From Corallococcus sicarius (GTDB lineage Bacteria; Myxococcota; Myxococcia; Myxococcales; Myxococcaceae): a DNA stretch of 39,969 bases. This document shows, piece by piece, positions 24,005 to 32,436 of this stretch. The notes under the pieces are model-generated. The model saw only the letters and a list, made by a program, of their open reading frames with translations, was not told the origin of the DNA and did not search any database. The stretch is from assembly GCF_003611735.1 (NCBI RefSeq), contig NZ_RAWG01000065.1, forward strand, positions 1 to 39,969. Direction: 5' to 3'. The stretch's first letter is position 1. The number at the start of each line of letters is the position of its first letter. A program made the translations under genes and the position numbers.

Positions 24005-24424
24005 ATGCGACCCACACTTCCGTTGATGGCCCTCACCCTGCTCCTCGCCGCCTGTGGGGAGGTCGAGGTCTCCCTCGCCACGGACGCCACGGAGTACCAG
24101 CCCGGTGACACCGTCCAGCTCGTGCTCGAGAACCAGGGCACCCGCGAGGTGGGCTACAACCTCTGCTTCGTCCGGGTGGAGCGCCAGGAGGACGGCGGGT
24201 GGGTGTACACGCCGCACCTGGACGCGAACGAGGTCTGCCCGGCCATCCAGCACACGCTGAAGGTCGGCGCGGAGGCCCAGGGCACGCTGCGGCTCCCCGC
24301 GACGCTGCCGGCCGGCGAGTACCGCGTCGTGAACGATGTGGACACCCTGAGGACCGACTCCGAGGGGCGGTCCGCCCAGGAGCCGGTGACGAGCAACACG
24401 TTTGTCGTTGGCGAACTCCCATGA
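24005..24424 (+). CDS. Small lipoprotein with Ig-like fold, function unknown
   Basis: This 139-residue protein has a lipobox LLAAC (lipidated Cys at residue 17 of MRPTLPLMALTLLLAAC). The mature part reads VSLATDATEYQPGDTVQLVLENQGTREVGY, the start of a beta-sandwich resembling the BsuPI-type or other bacterial Ig-like domain. Two Cys (in YNLCFVRVE and ANEVCPAIQ) could pair. The end has LPAGEYRVVNDVDTL and SNTFVVGELP, matching the later strands. It probably sits on the outer membrane facing the periplasm or surface. GAGAACG lies just before the ATG. The function is unknown; an inhibitor or binding role is possible by fold only. Confidence 0.8.
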   Translation: MRPTLPLMALTLLLAACGEVEVSLATDATEYQPGDTVQLVLENQGTREVGYNLCFVRVERQEDGGWVYTPHLDANEVCPAIQHTLKVGAEAQGTLRLPATLPAGEYRVVNDVDTLRTDSEGRSAQEPVTSNTFVVGELP

Positions 24425-24541
24425 CCTCCCGCGGCTGACACGCCCGTGCGCATGCAGTGAACAGTCGCCGCACGGGCGCGCTCTTTGTCGTGCACATCGC
24501 ATCTGCTCCCTGTGATGGAGGGCGACCTTCCAGGGAGACGG

Positions 24542-25411
24542 ATGATGCACCAGGGTCCATTCGCAGCAGCGGTCGTGGCATGCCTCTTCGGGTTCATGGG
24601 TGTTGCTCGCGCGGACCCGGCGTCGCCCCGGAAGGAGGAGCCCCGCGTGGAACTGCGCGCGGTGGCGGAGCTGGGCTTCCTGGATGTGCTGTCGCACAGC
24701 CTGCGCCAGGGCAGCGAGGGCTCCATCTTCCGGTTCCCGGAGGACGGTGGGCAGGACAACCTCTACACCTTCGTGCGCCTGAGCGCGGAGCTGTCCCTGC
24801 GCGGGCGGCACACGGTGGTGTTCCTGGTGCAGCCCCTGGACATCCAGACGCAGGTGGTGCTGCGCCGGGACGTCACGCTGGACGGGCTCACCTTCCCGGA
24901 GGGCACAGCGCTGGACGTGCGCTACGCCTTCCCGTTCTACCGCGCCAGCTACCTCTATGACCTGCTGGCCGGCCCCGAGCGCGAGCTGTCGGTGGGCGCG
25001 TCCCTGCAGCTGCGCAACGCGACGTTCGTCTTCACGTCAGCGGACGGGACGCTGCGGCGGGCCAACCGGGACGTGGGGCCGGTGCCGCTGCTCAAGGTGC
25101 GCGCGAAGTGGGCGCTCGGTGAGAACTGGTGGGTGGGGTTGGAGGCGGACGGCGCCTATGCGCCGGTGGCGCTCATCAACGGCGACGACGATTCGGCCAC
25201 GGTGGGAACGCTGCTGGACGCGAGCCTGCGCGGCGGCCTGCGGATCACCGACGAGGTCGACGTGTTCCTCAACCTGCGCTACCTGGGCGGCGGCGCGCGC
25301 GGCACGTCGGATGACAACGAGGAGGAGTTCACCGACGGCTTCACGAGCAACTGGCTCAACACCGCCACCGTGTCGCTGGGCTTCCAGTACCGGCTTCCGA
25401 GCGCGGACTGA
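24542..25411 (+). CDS. Predicted outer-membrane beta-barrel protein
   Basis: This is 289 residues from the tandem ATG at 24542, preceded by GGGAGACGG; a longer start at 24485 would lengthen the leader unnaturally. A signal peptide ends in MGVARA (about residue 21). The mature protein alternates hydrophobic and polar residues with many aromatic girdle positions, for example ELGFLDVLSHSLRQ, LYTFVRLSAELSLRGRHTVVFLV, LRYAFPFYRASYLYD and LLKVRAKWALGENWWVGLEADGAYAPVALI. It ends in a terminal strand LGFQYRLPSAD, not the classical Phe end. About ten strands are visible. No family is assigned. It lies 117 bp after the lipoprotein gene on the same strand and may be co-transcribed. A hairpin ends it. 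Confidence 0.82.
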   Translation: MMHQGPFAAAVVACLFGFMGVARADPASPRKEEPRVELRAVAELGFLDVLSHSLRQGSEGSIFRFPEDGGQDNLYTFVRLSAELSLRGRHTVVFLVQPLDIQTQVVLRRDVTLDGLTFPEGTALDVRYAFPFYRASYLYDLLAGPERELSVGASLQLRNATFVFTSADGTLRRANRDVGPVPLLKVRAKWALGENWWVGLEADGAYAPVALINGDDDSATVGTLLDASLRGGLRITDEVDVFLNLRYLGGGARGTSDDNEEEFTDGFTSNWLNTATVSLGFQYRLPSAD

Positions 25412-25430
25412 AGAGGGGTCCTCCTGGTGA

Positions 25431-25742
25431 CTAGGGCAGGGGCACGGGGCCCTGCCCGCCCTCCGCCTCGGTGATCAGCTCCTCCTGGACGACAGGCTGG
25501 ACGCAGTGGACCAGGAGGACGCGCAGCGCGGTGTCGAGCGCGAACGAGACCTCCAGCCCCTCCACCGTCATGACGAAGCCGTCCTCGGTGCGCTGAAGGC
25601 GTGACAAAATCGGCTCCAGCGATACGGCGCTTCGCATCACGAGCGCGAAGTTCTCCAGATGGGTCTCCAGGTGGAGGCGGACCTCGCCCGGAAGCCGCTG
25701 GAGCTGCCGCTCTGCTCGCCGCGAGTAGAAGAGCCGGGACAT
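25431..25742 (-). CDS. ParE/RelE-fold protein without an adjacent antitoxin
   Basis: This 103-residue protein begins MSRLFYSRRAERQLQRLPGEVRLHLETHLENFA, the strand-helix-helix start of the ParE/RelE toxin superfamily. It then has VSLEPILSRLQRTEDGFVMTVEGLEVSFALDTALRVLLVHCVQP, the following beta sheet with its central Arg/Leu-Val strand. ParE members poison gyrase; RelE members cleave mRNA on ribosomes. No small antitoxin gene lies within several hundred bases on either side, so it may be an orphan or a domesticated member. It converges on the beta-barrel gene and shares its terminator. It is divergent from the DUF4082/FN3 lipoprotein gene. Confidence 0.7.
   Translation of the reverse strand: MSRLFYSRRAERQLQRLPGEVRLHLETHLENFALVMRSAVSLEPILSRLQRTEDGFVMTVEGLEVSFALDTALRVLLVHCVQPVVQEELITEAEGGQGPVPLP
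25434..25457. terminator. Hairpin between the convergent barrel and ParE-like genes
   Basis: GGGCAGGG (25434-25441) and CCCTGCCC (25450-25457) form an 8-bp stem across an 8-base loop. The hairpin begins 22 bp after the barrel gene's stop and covers the end of the ParE-like gene, so it can stop both transcripts. Confidence 0.65.
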
Positions 25743-25901
25743 GGATTGAGGCTAGGCATGCGCCCGGGGTCTGCCCGGGCCTCGGGAACGCACGGCCCCT
25801 GTCCAGGCAGGCAGGCGGCGAATAAAACAAGTCTTACCTGTAAAACATGCCATCCTGGGCACAGCTATTTCCCCTGCATCCGTTCCCCCAGGAGTAGTGA
25901 C

Positions 25902-28049
25902 ATGCCTTCCCCCCGATACAGGCCCCTCGGCCTGCTCTGGCTCCTTGCGCTGGGCTCCCTCCCGGCCTGCGTTGACGAAGGCCCCCCGGCCCCCACCGAC
26001 CTGGGCGAGCTGACCCGGAGTGTCGACAACGAGGTCAGCATCTTCGGCGCGGGCACCCTTCCCGCGCTGAGCATGGACCCGGACGTCGCCTCCGTGGAGC
26101 TGGGCGTGAAGTTCCGCGCCAACGTCCCGGGCGTCGTCTCCGGCATCCGCTTCTACAAGGGCAGCGCCTCCAACGCGGGGCCCCATGTGGGGAGCCTCTG
26201 GAGCCGCACCGGGCAGCGGCTCGCGACGGTCACGTTCACCAACGAGACTGCCACCGGCTGGCAGACGGCGCGCTTCACCACGCCCGTGAGCATCACGGCC
26301 AACACCACCTACGTCGCGTCGTACCTGGCGCCAGCGGGACGCTATGCCTCCACCAGCGGCTTCTTCAACGGACAGGGCACGGCGAACGGTCCCCTGACGG
26401 CGCTGGCGTCGGGCGTGGATGGCGAGAACGGGGTGTATGTCTATGGCGGCGGCGGCTTCCCCACGCAGAGCTACAACCACAGCAACTACTTCGTGGACGT
26501 GCTCTTCACCTACAGCCCGGACACGAGCGCGCCCACCGCGCCGGGCACCCTCACCGCCACGGCGCCCTCGCCCGGAGCCATCCAGCTCTCCTGGGGCGCG
26601 GCCACCGACAACACGGGCGTGACGGGCTACCGCGTCTTTCGCGGGAGCACGCAGGTCGCGTCGGTCTCCGCCGGCACGCGGAGCTACCTGGACACCGGGC
26701 TCGCGCCCTCCACGCTCTACACGTACACGGTGAAGGCGCACGACGCGGCGGGCAACGTGGGCGCTGCCTCCAACGCAGCCTCGGCCACCACGCAGCCGCC
26801 TCCGGTGGGCGGCGGGCTGAGCCTGCCCCGCGTGCCCTGGGAGGGAGGCCCTCCGTTCTACGCCGCCTACCCGGCCATGGCGGGCACGCCCTGGCTGACG
26901 GAGGACTTCTTCCCCATCGCCTACTGGGGCGCGTACACGGACACGGAGTCGCGGATCATCACCGACAAGGCGCATGGCATCAATTCGTTCCTGGAGACGT
27001 ATGCCGGCAATGCCTCATCGGCGGGCTGGATGCGCAAGCACGGCATCTGGAACCTCGCGGGCTCCGGCGCGGGCGGCGAGGCGGTGGGCGCCACCTTCCC
27101 CGACGAGGCGGACATGTGGGCGGGGCCGGGTTGGGATCCGTGGACCGGCAACTACGCCGGCTATGACGTCTGCCTCCCGGATGATCCGCGCCGCTGCGGC
27201 TTCACGGTCTACAACACCGAGTACCAGCGGCTGAACAACCCGTCCGCCTTCATCTACGCGAACGTCGGCAAGGGCGCCCTGATGTGGTGGGGGGACCGCG
27301 ACCGGGAGATCGCCCTCAACGGCGCGGCCGGACCGGACAGCCGGGCGAACTGGCGGCTGGGCATGGTCACCGGCGACATCTACTTCTACACGGACGGCAA
27401 CATCGGCGCGGAGGCCGTCAACTGGTTCGGCATCCCCGCGAGCGAGGTGCGGCGGGCCTCCAACTACGGCGAGGTCCTGATGAAGAACCTGCGGACCGCC
27501 TCCGGCGCGGGCAACAACGGCAACCCCCGCTCCGCGCTCGGCGTCGTCGTGGAGCTGGGCGGGCAGGCCACCGGCAGCGTCATCAATGCCAACCAGGTGG
27601 AGGGCGCCGTCTGGTCCACGCTCATCCATGAGGCGCGCGTGGTGGCGTACTTCTCCCACGCCTTCTCCGACACGACGGCGAACCCGTCCAGCTCGGACGT
27701 GCTCAATGACACCCGGCCCGCCTACCAGGCCACCCGCGACCGGGTGAAGGCCATCAACGCGAAGGTGCAGTCGCTGGCCCGGGTGCTGAACACGCAGTCC
27801 TACGCGTGGCAGTTCAACCCGAACCTGAGCACCATGCTCAAGTTCCGCGACGGCGCGGCGTATGTCTTCGCGATGCAGAAGCGGCAGTACACCAGCGGGA
27901 CCTACACCTTCACCCTCCCCCTGGAGCTGCCCGCGAGCGGCACCATCGAGGTGGTTGGCGAGGGCCGCACCCTGCCCTACTCCGGCAGCAGGTTCACGGA
28001 TGCGTTCGCCGCGGAGCACTCGCACCACGTCTACCGCATCGTGAAGTGA
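25902..28049 (+). CDS. Surface lipoprotein: DUF4082 + FN3 + large unknown domain
   Basis: This 715-residue protein has a lipobox-like SLPAC (Cys at about 24) after MPSPRYRPLGLLWLLALG. Residues of about 45-205 match DUF4082: VELGVKFRANVPGVVSGIRFYKG, GTHVGSLWS-type LWSRTGQRLATVTFTNETATGW and NTTYVASYLAP. An FN3 domain follows (about 208-300: SAPTAPGTLTATAPSPGAIQLSWGAA...YTYTVKAHDAAGNVG). The remaining 400 residues read like a glycoside-hydrolase-type barrel (PFYAAYPAMAGTPWLTEDFFPIAYWG, SFLETYAGNASSAGWMRKHG, IYANVGKGALMWWG), but I cannot name the family or catalytic residues. It is probably a secreted or surface carbohydrate-active protein. GGAG lies 8 bp before the ATG at 25902; the upstream region has an A/T-rich patch suited to a promoter. 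Confidence 0.85.
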   Translation: MPSPRYRPLGLLWLLALGSLPACVDEGPPAPTDLGELTRSVDNEVSIFGAGTLPALSMDPDVASVELGVKFRANVPGVVSGIRFYKGSASNAGPHVGSLWSRTGQRLATVTFTNETATGWQTARFTTPVSITANTTYVASYLAPAGRYASTSGFFNGQGTANGPLTALASGVDGENGVYVYGGGGFPTQSYNHSNYFVDVLFTYSPDTSAPTAPGTLTATAPSPGAIQLSWGAATDNTGVTGYRVFRGSTQVASVSAGTRSYLDTGLAPSTLYTYTVKAHDAAGNVGAASNAASATTQPPPVGGGLSLPRVPWEGGPPFYAAYPAMAGTPWLTEDFFPIAYWGAYTDTESRIITDKAHGINSFLETYAGNASSAGWMRKHGIWNLAGSGAGGEAVGATFPDEADMWAGPGWDPWTGNYAGYDVCLPDDPRRCGFTVYNTEYQRLNNPSAFIYANVGKGALMWWGDRDREIALNGAAGPDSRANWRLGMVTGDIYFYTDGNIGAEAVNWFGIPASEVRRASNYGEVLMKNLRTASGAGNNGNPRSALGVVVELGGQATGSVINANQVEGAVWSTLIHEARVVAYFSHAFSDTTANPSSSDVLNDTRPAYQATRDRVKAINAKVQSLARVLNTQSYAWQFNPNLSTMLKFRDGAAYVFAMQKRQYTSGTYTFTLPLELPASGTIEVVGEGRTLPYSGSRFTDAFAAEHSHHVYRIVK

Positions 28050-28058
28050 GTCCCCGGG

Positions 28059-28081
28059 CGGGGGCCTCCCGTGGGCCCCCG
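28059..28081. terminator. Convergent hairpin between the DUF4082 and LysR genes
   Basis: CGGGGGCC (28059-28066) pairs perfectly with GGCCCCCG (28074-28081) around a 7-base loop. It lies in the 38-bp space between two convergent stop codons, so it can terminate both. A T-tail is absent. Confidence 0.7.
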
Positions 28082-28087
28082 TCCCCT

Positions 28088-29077
28088 TCATCCGCGGCGC
28101 GTCGCCACCGCCAGGGCTGCCGGGATGGTCTCCCGCATCAACTCCACGAACCTGCGCAGCCTCGCCGGATGGAACCGCGCCTGCGGATAGAGCAGGTACA
28201 TGGGCAGGGGCGCGGCCCGCCAGTGCGGCACCAGGTGCAGGAGCCGGCCCCGCGCGAGGTCCTCCTGCAACACCCAGGACGAGCCCACGCAGACGCCCAA
28301 GCCCTTCACCGCGGCGCTGCGCAGGGCGTAGAGGCTGTCCGTGCTCACGCGCGGCTGGAAGACGATGGGCTGGACCTCACCGGTCGCCACGTGGGTCAGC
28401 GAGAGTTCGTTGCGGTAGAACGTGCGCAATGACAGCCAGGGCAGCCGTGCCAGCTCGTCGGGATGGGTCGGCACCGGGACTCCCGCGAGCACCGACGGCG
28501 CGGCCACGACGATGCGCGGCACCTCCGCCACGCGGATCGCCACCACGCTGGGGTCATGCACCTCGCCAACGTGGATGGCGCAATCCATCCCATCCGCGAT
28601 GAAGTCCACCGCCCGGTCGTGCAACAGCCATTCAACCGAGACCCGCGCGTGGCGGCGCAGGTATTCCGTCAGCGGCTCCACCAGCAGCTCCTGCCCGAAC
28701 GCATGGGGCACCACGACGCGCAGCGTGCCCTCCGGTTCGTCGCTCGCGCCACGCAGGTCGGACTCGAGCAAGTCCCAACTGGCCAGCAACTCCTTCGCCC
28801 GCTCGTAGCAGCGCGCACCGTCTTCGGTGAGCTTCATCGCGTGGGTGGAGCGCTGCAGCAGCCGCAGCCCCAGCGAACGCTCCAGCGCCTGGAGCCGGCG
28901 GCTCACCGTCGGCTGCGTGGTGCCCAGCTGCGCGGCGGCGGAGGACAGGCTCCCCGCGTCCACGATGCGCAGGAAGGTCTGCATCAGCTCCAGCCGGTCG
29001 GCGGTGGCTGGCGCGGCAGGCGGGGGCATCCGCTTCGGGGAGACACGCGGCCGGGCCGGCTTCGAGATCTTGGGCAT
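28088..29077 (-). CDS. LysR-family transcriptional regulator
   Basis: This 329-residue protein has the LysR layout. After a Pro/Lys-rich leader, residues of about 28-90 form the helix-turn-helix and linker helix (LELMQTFLRIVDAGSLSSAAAQLGTTQPTVSRRLQALERSLGLRLLQRS). The effector-binding region follows from about 112 (GTLRVVVPHAFGQELLVEPLTEYLRRH, VSTDSLYALRSAAVKGLGVCVGSSWV). It is most like the small-molecule-responsive LysR members that control a divergent exporter. It is transcribed away from the MFS gene, and a perfect dyad with T-N11-A geometry lies 24 bp from its start, so auto-regulation and control of the MFS gene are likely. Confidence 0.92.
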   Translation of the reverse strand: MPKISKPARPRVSPKRMPPPAAPATADRLELMQTFLRIVDAGSLSSAAAQLGTTQPTVSRRLQALERSLGLRLLQRSTHAMKLTEDGARCYERAKELLASWDLLESDLRGASDEPEGTLRVVVPHAFGQELLVEPLTEYLRRHARVSVEWLLHDRAVDFIADGMDCAIHVGEVHDPSVVAIRVAEVPRIVVAAPSVLAGVPVPTHPDELARLPWLSLRTFYRNELSLTHVATGEVQPIVFQPRVSTDSLYALRSAAVKGLGVCVGSSWVLQEDLARGRLLHLVPHWRAAPLPMYLLYPQARFHPARLRRFVELMRETIPAALAVATRRG

Positions 29078-29100
29078 GAGGGCGTCCTCCAGGCGGGCTC

Positions 29101-29115
29101 ATACGCGAGGCGTAT
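29101..29115. promoter_or_regulatory. Probable LysR operator, T-N11-A dyad
   Basis: ATACGCGAGGCGTAT is a perfect 6-3-6 inverted repeat. T at 29102 and A at 29114 are 11 bases apart, exactly the T-N11-A rule of LysR-type binding sites, and the site sits between the divergent LysR and MFS genes. The rest of the 121-bp gap is A/T-poor and has no clear promoter boxes. Confidence 0.7.
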
Positions 29116-29198
29116 ATCCGCTGTGCGGAGCACGCTACTACCGAACCCCCTCCCTCTGGCGCACTGTCACTTCGACTCGCAGCGCCAGGGTGAACCCC

Positions 29199-30464
29199 AT
29201 GTCCTTCATTCGTACCGTACATGCAACCGCCGGAAGCAGCCCCCTGCCCACGGCCGCCAGTCACGACAGCGGCAGCGAGCCCATGTCGAGCGGTCTGCGC
29301 CTGCTGCTGGCCTCGGGCGCCGGACTGTCGGTGGCGTCGATCTATTACAGCCAGCCGATGCTGGGGGTGATGGGGGCCAGCCTCGGCGCCTCCGACACCG
29401 CGGTGGGGCTCGTGCCCACGCTCACCCAGCTGGGCTACGCGCTGGGCATCCTGCTGCTGACGCCGCTGGGCGACCGCTTCGACCGGCGCCGCATCATCCT
29501 CCTCAAGGCCGCGCTGCTGAGCGTGGCGCTGCTGCTGGGCGGCCTTGCCCCGGACATCGGCCTGCTGCTGGGGGTGAGCTTCGCCGTGGGCCTGACGGCG
29601 ACCCTGGCGCAGGACATCGTGCCGGCCGCAGCGACCCTGGCCCCCGAGCACGAGCGCGGCAAGGTGGTGGGCACGGTGATGACGGGCCTGCTGCTGGGCA
29701 TCCTGCTCTCCCGCGTCATCAGCGGCGTGGTCGCCGAGCACTTCGGTTGGCGCGCCATGTACGGGCTCGCCGCCGCCAGCGTGGCCCTGGTGGGCGTGGC
29801 GGCCTGGCGCGGCCTGCCCCGCTTCCATCCGAGCAGCACGCTCTCGTACGGCGCCCTGCTCGGCTCACTCGCCAGCCTGTGGCGCAGGTACGGCGCCCTG
29901 CGCCGGGCGGCGCTGGCACAGGGGCTGGTGTCGGTGGGCTTCAGCGCGTTCTGGTCCACCCTCGCCGTGATGCTTCATGGCGCGCCGTTTCACCTGGGCA
30001 GCGCTGCGGCCGGTGCGTTCGGCCTGGCGGGCGCGGCGGGGGCGTTGGGTGCGCCGGTGGCGGGCCGCCTCTCGGATCGCTTCGGCCCTGAGGTGGTCAC
30101 CCGCCTGGGCGCCGGACTGGCCGCCCTCTCCTTCGCCGCGATGCTCGCGGTGCCGTGGCTGGAGCCGAACGCCCGGCTGTGGCTGATTGGCGCCAGCGCG
30201 ATCGGCTTCGATCTCGGGGCCCAGATGATGCTCGTGGCGCATCAGACGATGGTCTTCGGCATCGACCCCGCCGCACGCAGCCGGCTCAACGCGGTGCTGT
30301 TCGTCTGCATGTTCATCGGGATGGCCGTCGGGTCGGCGGGTGGCAGCCTCGTGCTGGCCCGGTGGGGATGGGCGGCGGTGACGCTGCTGGCGACCGCCTC
30401 CGCGCTGGCCGCGCTGCTGGTGCGCCTGTTTCCGGGAGGCAGAAGTCCCCTGCAAGTGCGATGA
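29199..30464 (+). CDS. MFS transporter (DHA1-type)
   Basis: This 421-residue, 12-helix major-facilitator protein has a Ser/Pro-rich leader, then the first helix LLLASGAGLSVASIYYSQPMLGVMG. The motif A-like loop LGDRFDRRRIILLKAALLS lies after helix 2, and motif-C-like LTATLAQDIVPAAATLAPEHERGKVVGTVMTGLLLGILLSR in helix 5. A second half shows the repeated loop GRLSDRFGPEVVTRLGAGL. The sequence is like YdhP/NepI-style drug or metabolite exporters. The ATG at 29199 is preceded by CAGGGTGA. It is divergent from the LysR gene and likely activated or repressed by it in response to the exported compound. A methyltransferase gene follows 39 bp downstream. Confidence 0.9.
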   Translation: MSFIRTVHATAGSSPLPTAASHDSGSEPMSSGLRLLLASGAGLSVASIYYSQPMLGVMGASLGASDTAVGLVPTLTQLGYALGILLLTPLGDRFDRRRIILLKAALLSVALLLGGLAPDIGLLLGVSFAVGLTATLAQDIVPAAATLAPEHERGKVVGTVMTGLLLGILLSRVISGVVAEHFGWRAMYGLAAASVALVGVAAWRGLPRFHPSSTLSYGALLGSLASLWRRYGALRRAALAQGLVSVGFSAFWSTLAVMLHGAPFHLGSAAAGAFGLAGAAGALGAPVAGRLSDRFGPEVVTRLGAGLAALSFAAMLAVPWLEPNARLWLIGASAIGFDLGAQMMLVAHQTMVFGIDPAARSRLNAVLFVCMFIGMAVGSAGGSLVLARWGWAAVTLLATASALAALLVRLFPGGRSPLQVR

Positions 30465-30503
30465 CACGCTCCCCGAGCCCCTTGACTGGAAAGGTCGTGA
30501 GAG

Positions 30504-31241
30504 ATGTCGGCACAGTATGATCAGATTGGAGAGAAGGTCGCAGGCTGGGACGTCCTGCCCGTGCGCTCGGAGTACATCGAGGGCCATACCTTCTTCAAAG
30601 CGCTCGGCTCCGTGGAGGGGCAGACCGTGCTGGACCTCGCGTGTGGCGACGGGCTGTACACGCGGCAGCTCAAGGCGCGAGGCGCCCACCGGGTGGTCGG
30701 CGTGGACATCTCGGAGGAGATGATTGGCGTCGCCCGGCGACAGGACGAGGCCGAACCGCTGGGCATCGAGTACCGCGTGTCGGACGTGGCCGACATGGCC
30801 CCGCTGGGTGCCTTTGATTGCGTGACGGCCGTCTATCTCCTGCACTACGCGCACTCGCCCGAACACCTGCTGCGGATGTGCCGGAACATCCATGCCCACG
30901 TGAAGCCCGGGGGCCGCTTCGTCACCTATGCGTTCAACCCCGGGTTCAGCGCGAAGGGGCCCAACAGCACCCGCTATGGCATCACGATGCTGGATTTCCC
31001 GGAGTCACCCCGGGAGGGACAGGAGATCTCCGCGGAGCTGCACACGAAGAGCCCCTTCACCATCCACTTCTCGTACTGGAGCCGGGCCACGCACGAGCAG
31101 GCGCTGCGCGAGGCGGGGTTCCAGAACCTCACGTGGATCCGCCCCGATTGCTCTCCCGAGGGCATCTCCCGGTACGGCCGGGAGTTCTGGCAGGACTACC
31201 TCGACAACCCTCACGGGGTAGCGCTGCGCTGCGAGCGGTGA
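30504..31241 (+). CDS. SAM-dependent class I methyltransferase
   Basis: This 245-residue protein has the class I SAM-binding core: motif I VLDLACGDGLYTRQLKARG (about residues 42-60), the acidic strand-2 end VVGVDISEEM, motif-II-like YRVSDVADM, then FDCVTAVYLLHYAHSPEHLLRMCRNIHAHVKPGGRF (motifs III-IV). The rest (THEQALREAGFQNLTWIRPDCSPEG) closes the sheet. Substrate is unknown; ubiquinone/toxoflavin-type small-molecule methyltransferases are the nearest flavour. It follows the MFS gene and could modify a compound that the pump exports, but they may be transcribed separately. Stop is followed by a hairpin. Confidence 0.9.
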   Translation: MSAQYDQIGEKVAGWDVLPVRSEYIEGHTFFKALGSVEGQTVLDLACGDGLYTRQLKARGAHRVVGVDISEEMIGVARRQDEAEPLGIEYRVSDVADMAPLGAFDCVTAVYLLHYAHSPEHLLRMCRNIHAHVKPGGRFVTYAFNPGFSAKGPNSTRYGITMLDFPESPREGQEISAELHTKSPFTIHFSYWSRATHEQALREAGFQNLTWIRPDCSPEGISRYGREFWQDYLDNPHGVALRCER

Positions 31242-31262
31242 GCCGGGCCGTGCGGGCCCGGC
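31242..31262. terminator. Convergent hairpin between methyltransferase and lipoprotein genes
   Basis: GCCGGGCC (31242-31249) and GGCCCGGC (31255-31262) form an 8-bp stem over a 5-base loop, immediately after the methyltransferase stop and before the convergent lipoprotein stop at 31272. Confidence 0.7.
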
Positions 31263-31271
31263 CCGGGAGGC

Positions 31272-32372
31272 TCAGGGGCAGAGCCGCTCGACCGACTTGA
31301 TGCGCACCACTCCGTCGACGTTCGGGTCGTTGGTCTGGTCGCCGATGGCGATGGTGCCGGTGGCCGTGAAGTTGTTCCGCGTGAGCTTCGCGACGCCGTC
31401 GATGCTCACCGTCGCCACCTTCGCGGCATCCACCGCGAGTTCGTAGACATGATACGCGCCGTCGATCACCGGGAACGCCGCGGACTGCGTGTCGTCCGCC
31501 CAGCCGATCGCCGCGCTGTCGAGGTAGATCATCTGCGAGCGATCCGTTGCGTTGCCGAACGGCGGCGTGAAGCTCCCCATGAGGGTCGCGCCGCTGTCGA
31601 GCGAGTTGTGGGTGTTCACCGACTCGACCTGCATCGTCACCTGGAGCTTGAACGGCTTCGTTCCGTCGAACGCGTTCGCCCGCGTGATGAGCAGCTGCCC
31701 GCTCGTCCGCCCACCGGCGTTCGTCGACGTCGCGAGGCGGACATGGTCCGCGCCGTACGTGAGCGTGTTGGGCGCCTGCGTGACCGCCGTCCAGCCCTGC
31801 GCCGCGATGTCGGTGCCGCCGACCAGCAGCGGAACGCTCGCGCGCGCGGACCACGTCGACGTCGACGTCGCGGGCGCGCACACCTCGCAGGCGTTCGCCG
31901 GGTTCGGCTCCCCTGCGGCGTAGACCTTGCCGTCGATGAAGCACTTCGGGCTGCACGCGCCGGACACGCAGACCTGTCCCGGGCTGCACGACGTCCCGTC
32001 CGCGCGTTGCGTCCACGTGGTCGCGGACAGCAGCGGCAGGCACTGCTCGCACACGTTCGCCGCGTTCGCCGCCCCGGCGGTGACCTGCTGGCCGCCAATC
32101 TGACAGACCGAGAGGCAAGCACCGCCCTCACAGACCTGGCCCGTTGCGCAGGCCAGGTTGCAACCCCCGCAGTGGGCCGGGTCCGTCGCGGTGCTCACAC
32201 AGGCTTCGCCGCACAGCGTGGAGCCGGCGCTGTCGCACGTCGGCGGCACGGACGCGTCGGGCACGGACGCGTCGGGTGTGTTGCCGGGGTCGGGGGGGGA
32301 GTTGTCGCCGCAAGCAGCGACAAGGCCGAGCACGACGAGGCAGGACAGGGCAGTCAATCGAAGGGAGGACAT
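31272..32372 (-). CDS. Cys-rich lipoprotein with a C-terminal laminin-like domain
   Basis: This is 366 residues from the ATG at 32372 (upstream start at 32399 would lengthen the leader). The signal MSSLRLTALSCLVVLGLVAAC ends in lipobox Cys 21. A PDAS-rich spacer leads to three Cys-rich units (CGEACVSTATDPAHCGGCNLAC, CEQCLPLLSATTW, CEVCAPATSTSTW) typical of myxobacterial surface proteins. The last 190 residues (VPLLVGGTDIAAQGWTAV ... YHVYELAVDAAKVATVSIDG) look like a beta-sandwich with a lectin/laminin-G flavour. Codon use favours GCG, TCG and ACG and differs somewhat from the neighbouring genes. It lies downstream of the alpha-2-macroglobulin gene on the same strand but a hairpin separates them. 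Confidence 0.82.
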   Translation of the reverse strand: MSSLRLTALSCLVVLGLVAACGDNSPPDPGNTPDASVPDASVPPTCDSAGSTLCGEACVSTATDPAHCGGCNLACATGQVCEGGACLSVCQIGGQQVTAGAANAANVCEQCLPLLSATTWTQRADGTSCSPGQVCVSGACSPKCFIDGKVYAAGEPNPANACEVCAPATSTSTWSARASVPLLVGGTDIAAQGWTAVTQAPNTLTYGADHVRLATSTNAGGRTSGQLLITRANAFDGTKPFKLQVTMQVESVNTHNSLDSGATLMGSFTPPFGNATDRSQMIYLDSAAIGWADDTQSAAFPVIDGAYHVYELAVDAAKVATVSIDGVAKLTRNNFTATGTIAIGDQTNDPNVDGVVRIKSVERLCP

Positions 32373-32394
32373 GGTGCCTGCCACCTTACGCCAC

Positions 32395-32417
32395 CCCACA
32401 CCCTCGCGACGTGTGGG
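32395..32417 (-). terminator. Hairpin after the alpha-2-macroglobulin gene
   Basis: CCCACAC (32395-32401) pairs with GTGTGGG (32411-32417) around a 9-base loop, downstream of the macroglobulin stop at 32437 and upstream of the next lipoprotein start. Confidence 0.55.
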
Positions 32418-32436
32418 TTGGGGCCGGGCTGAGGTG

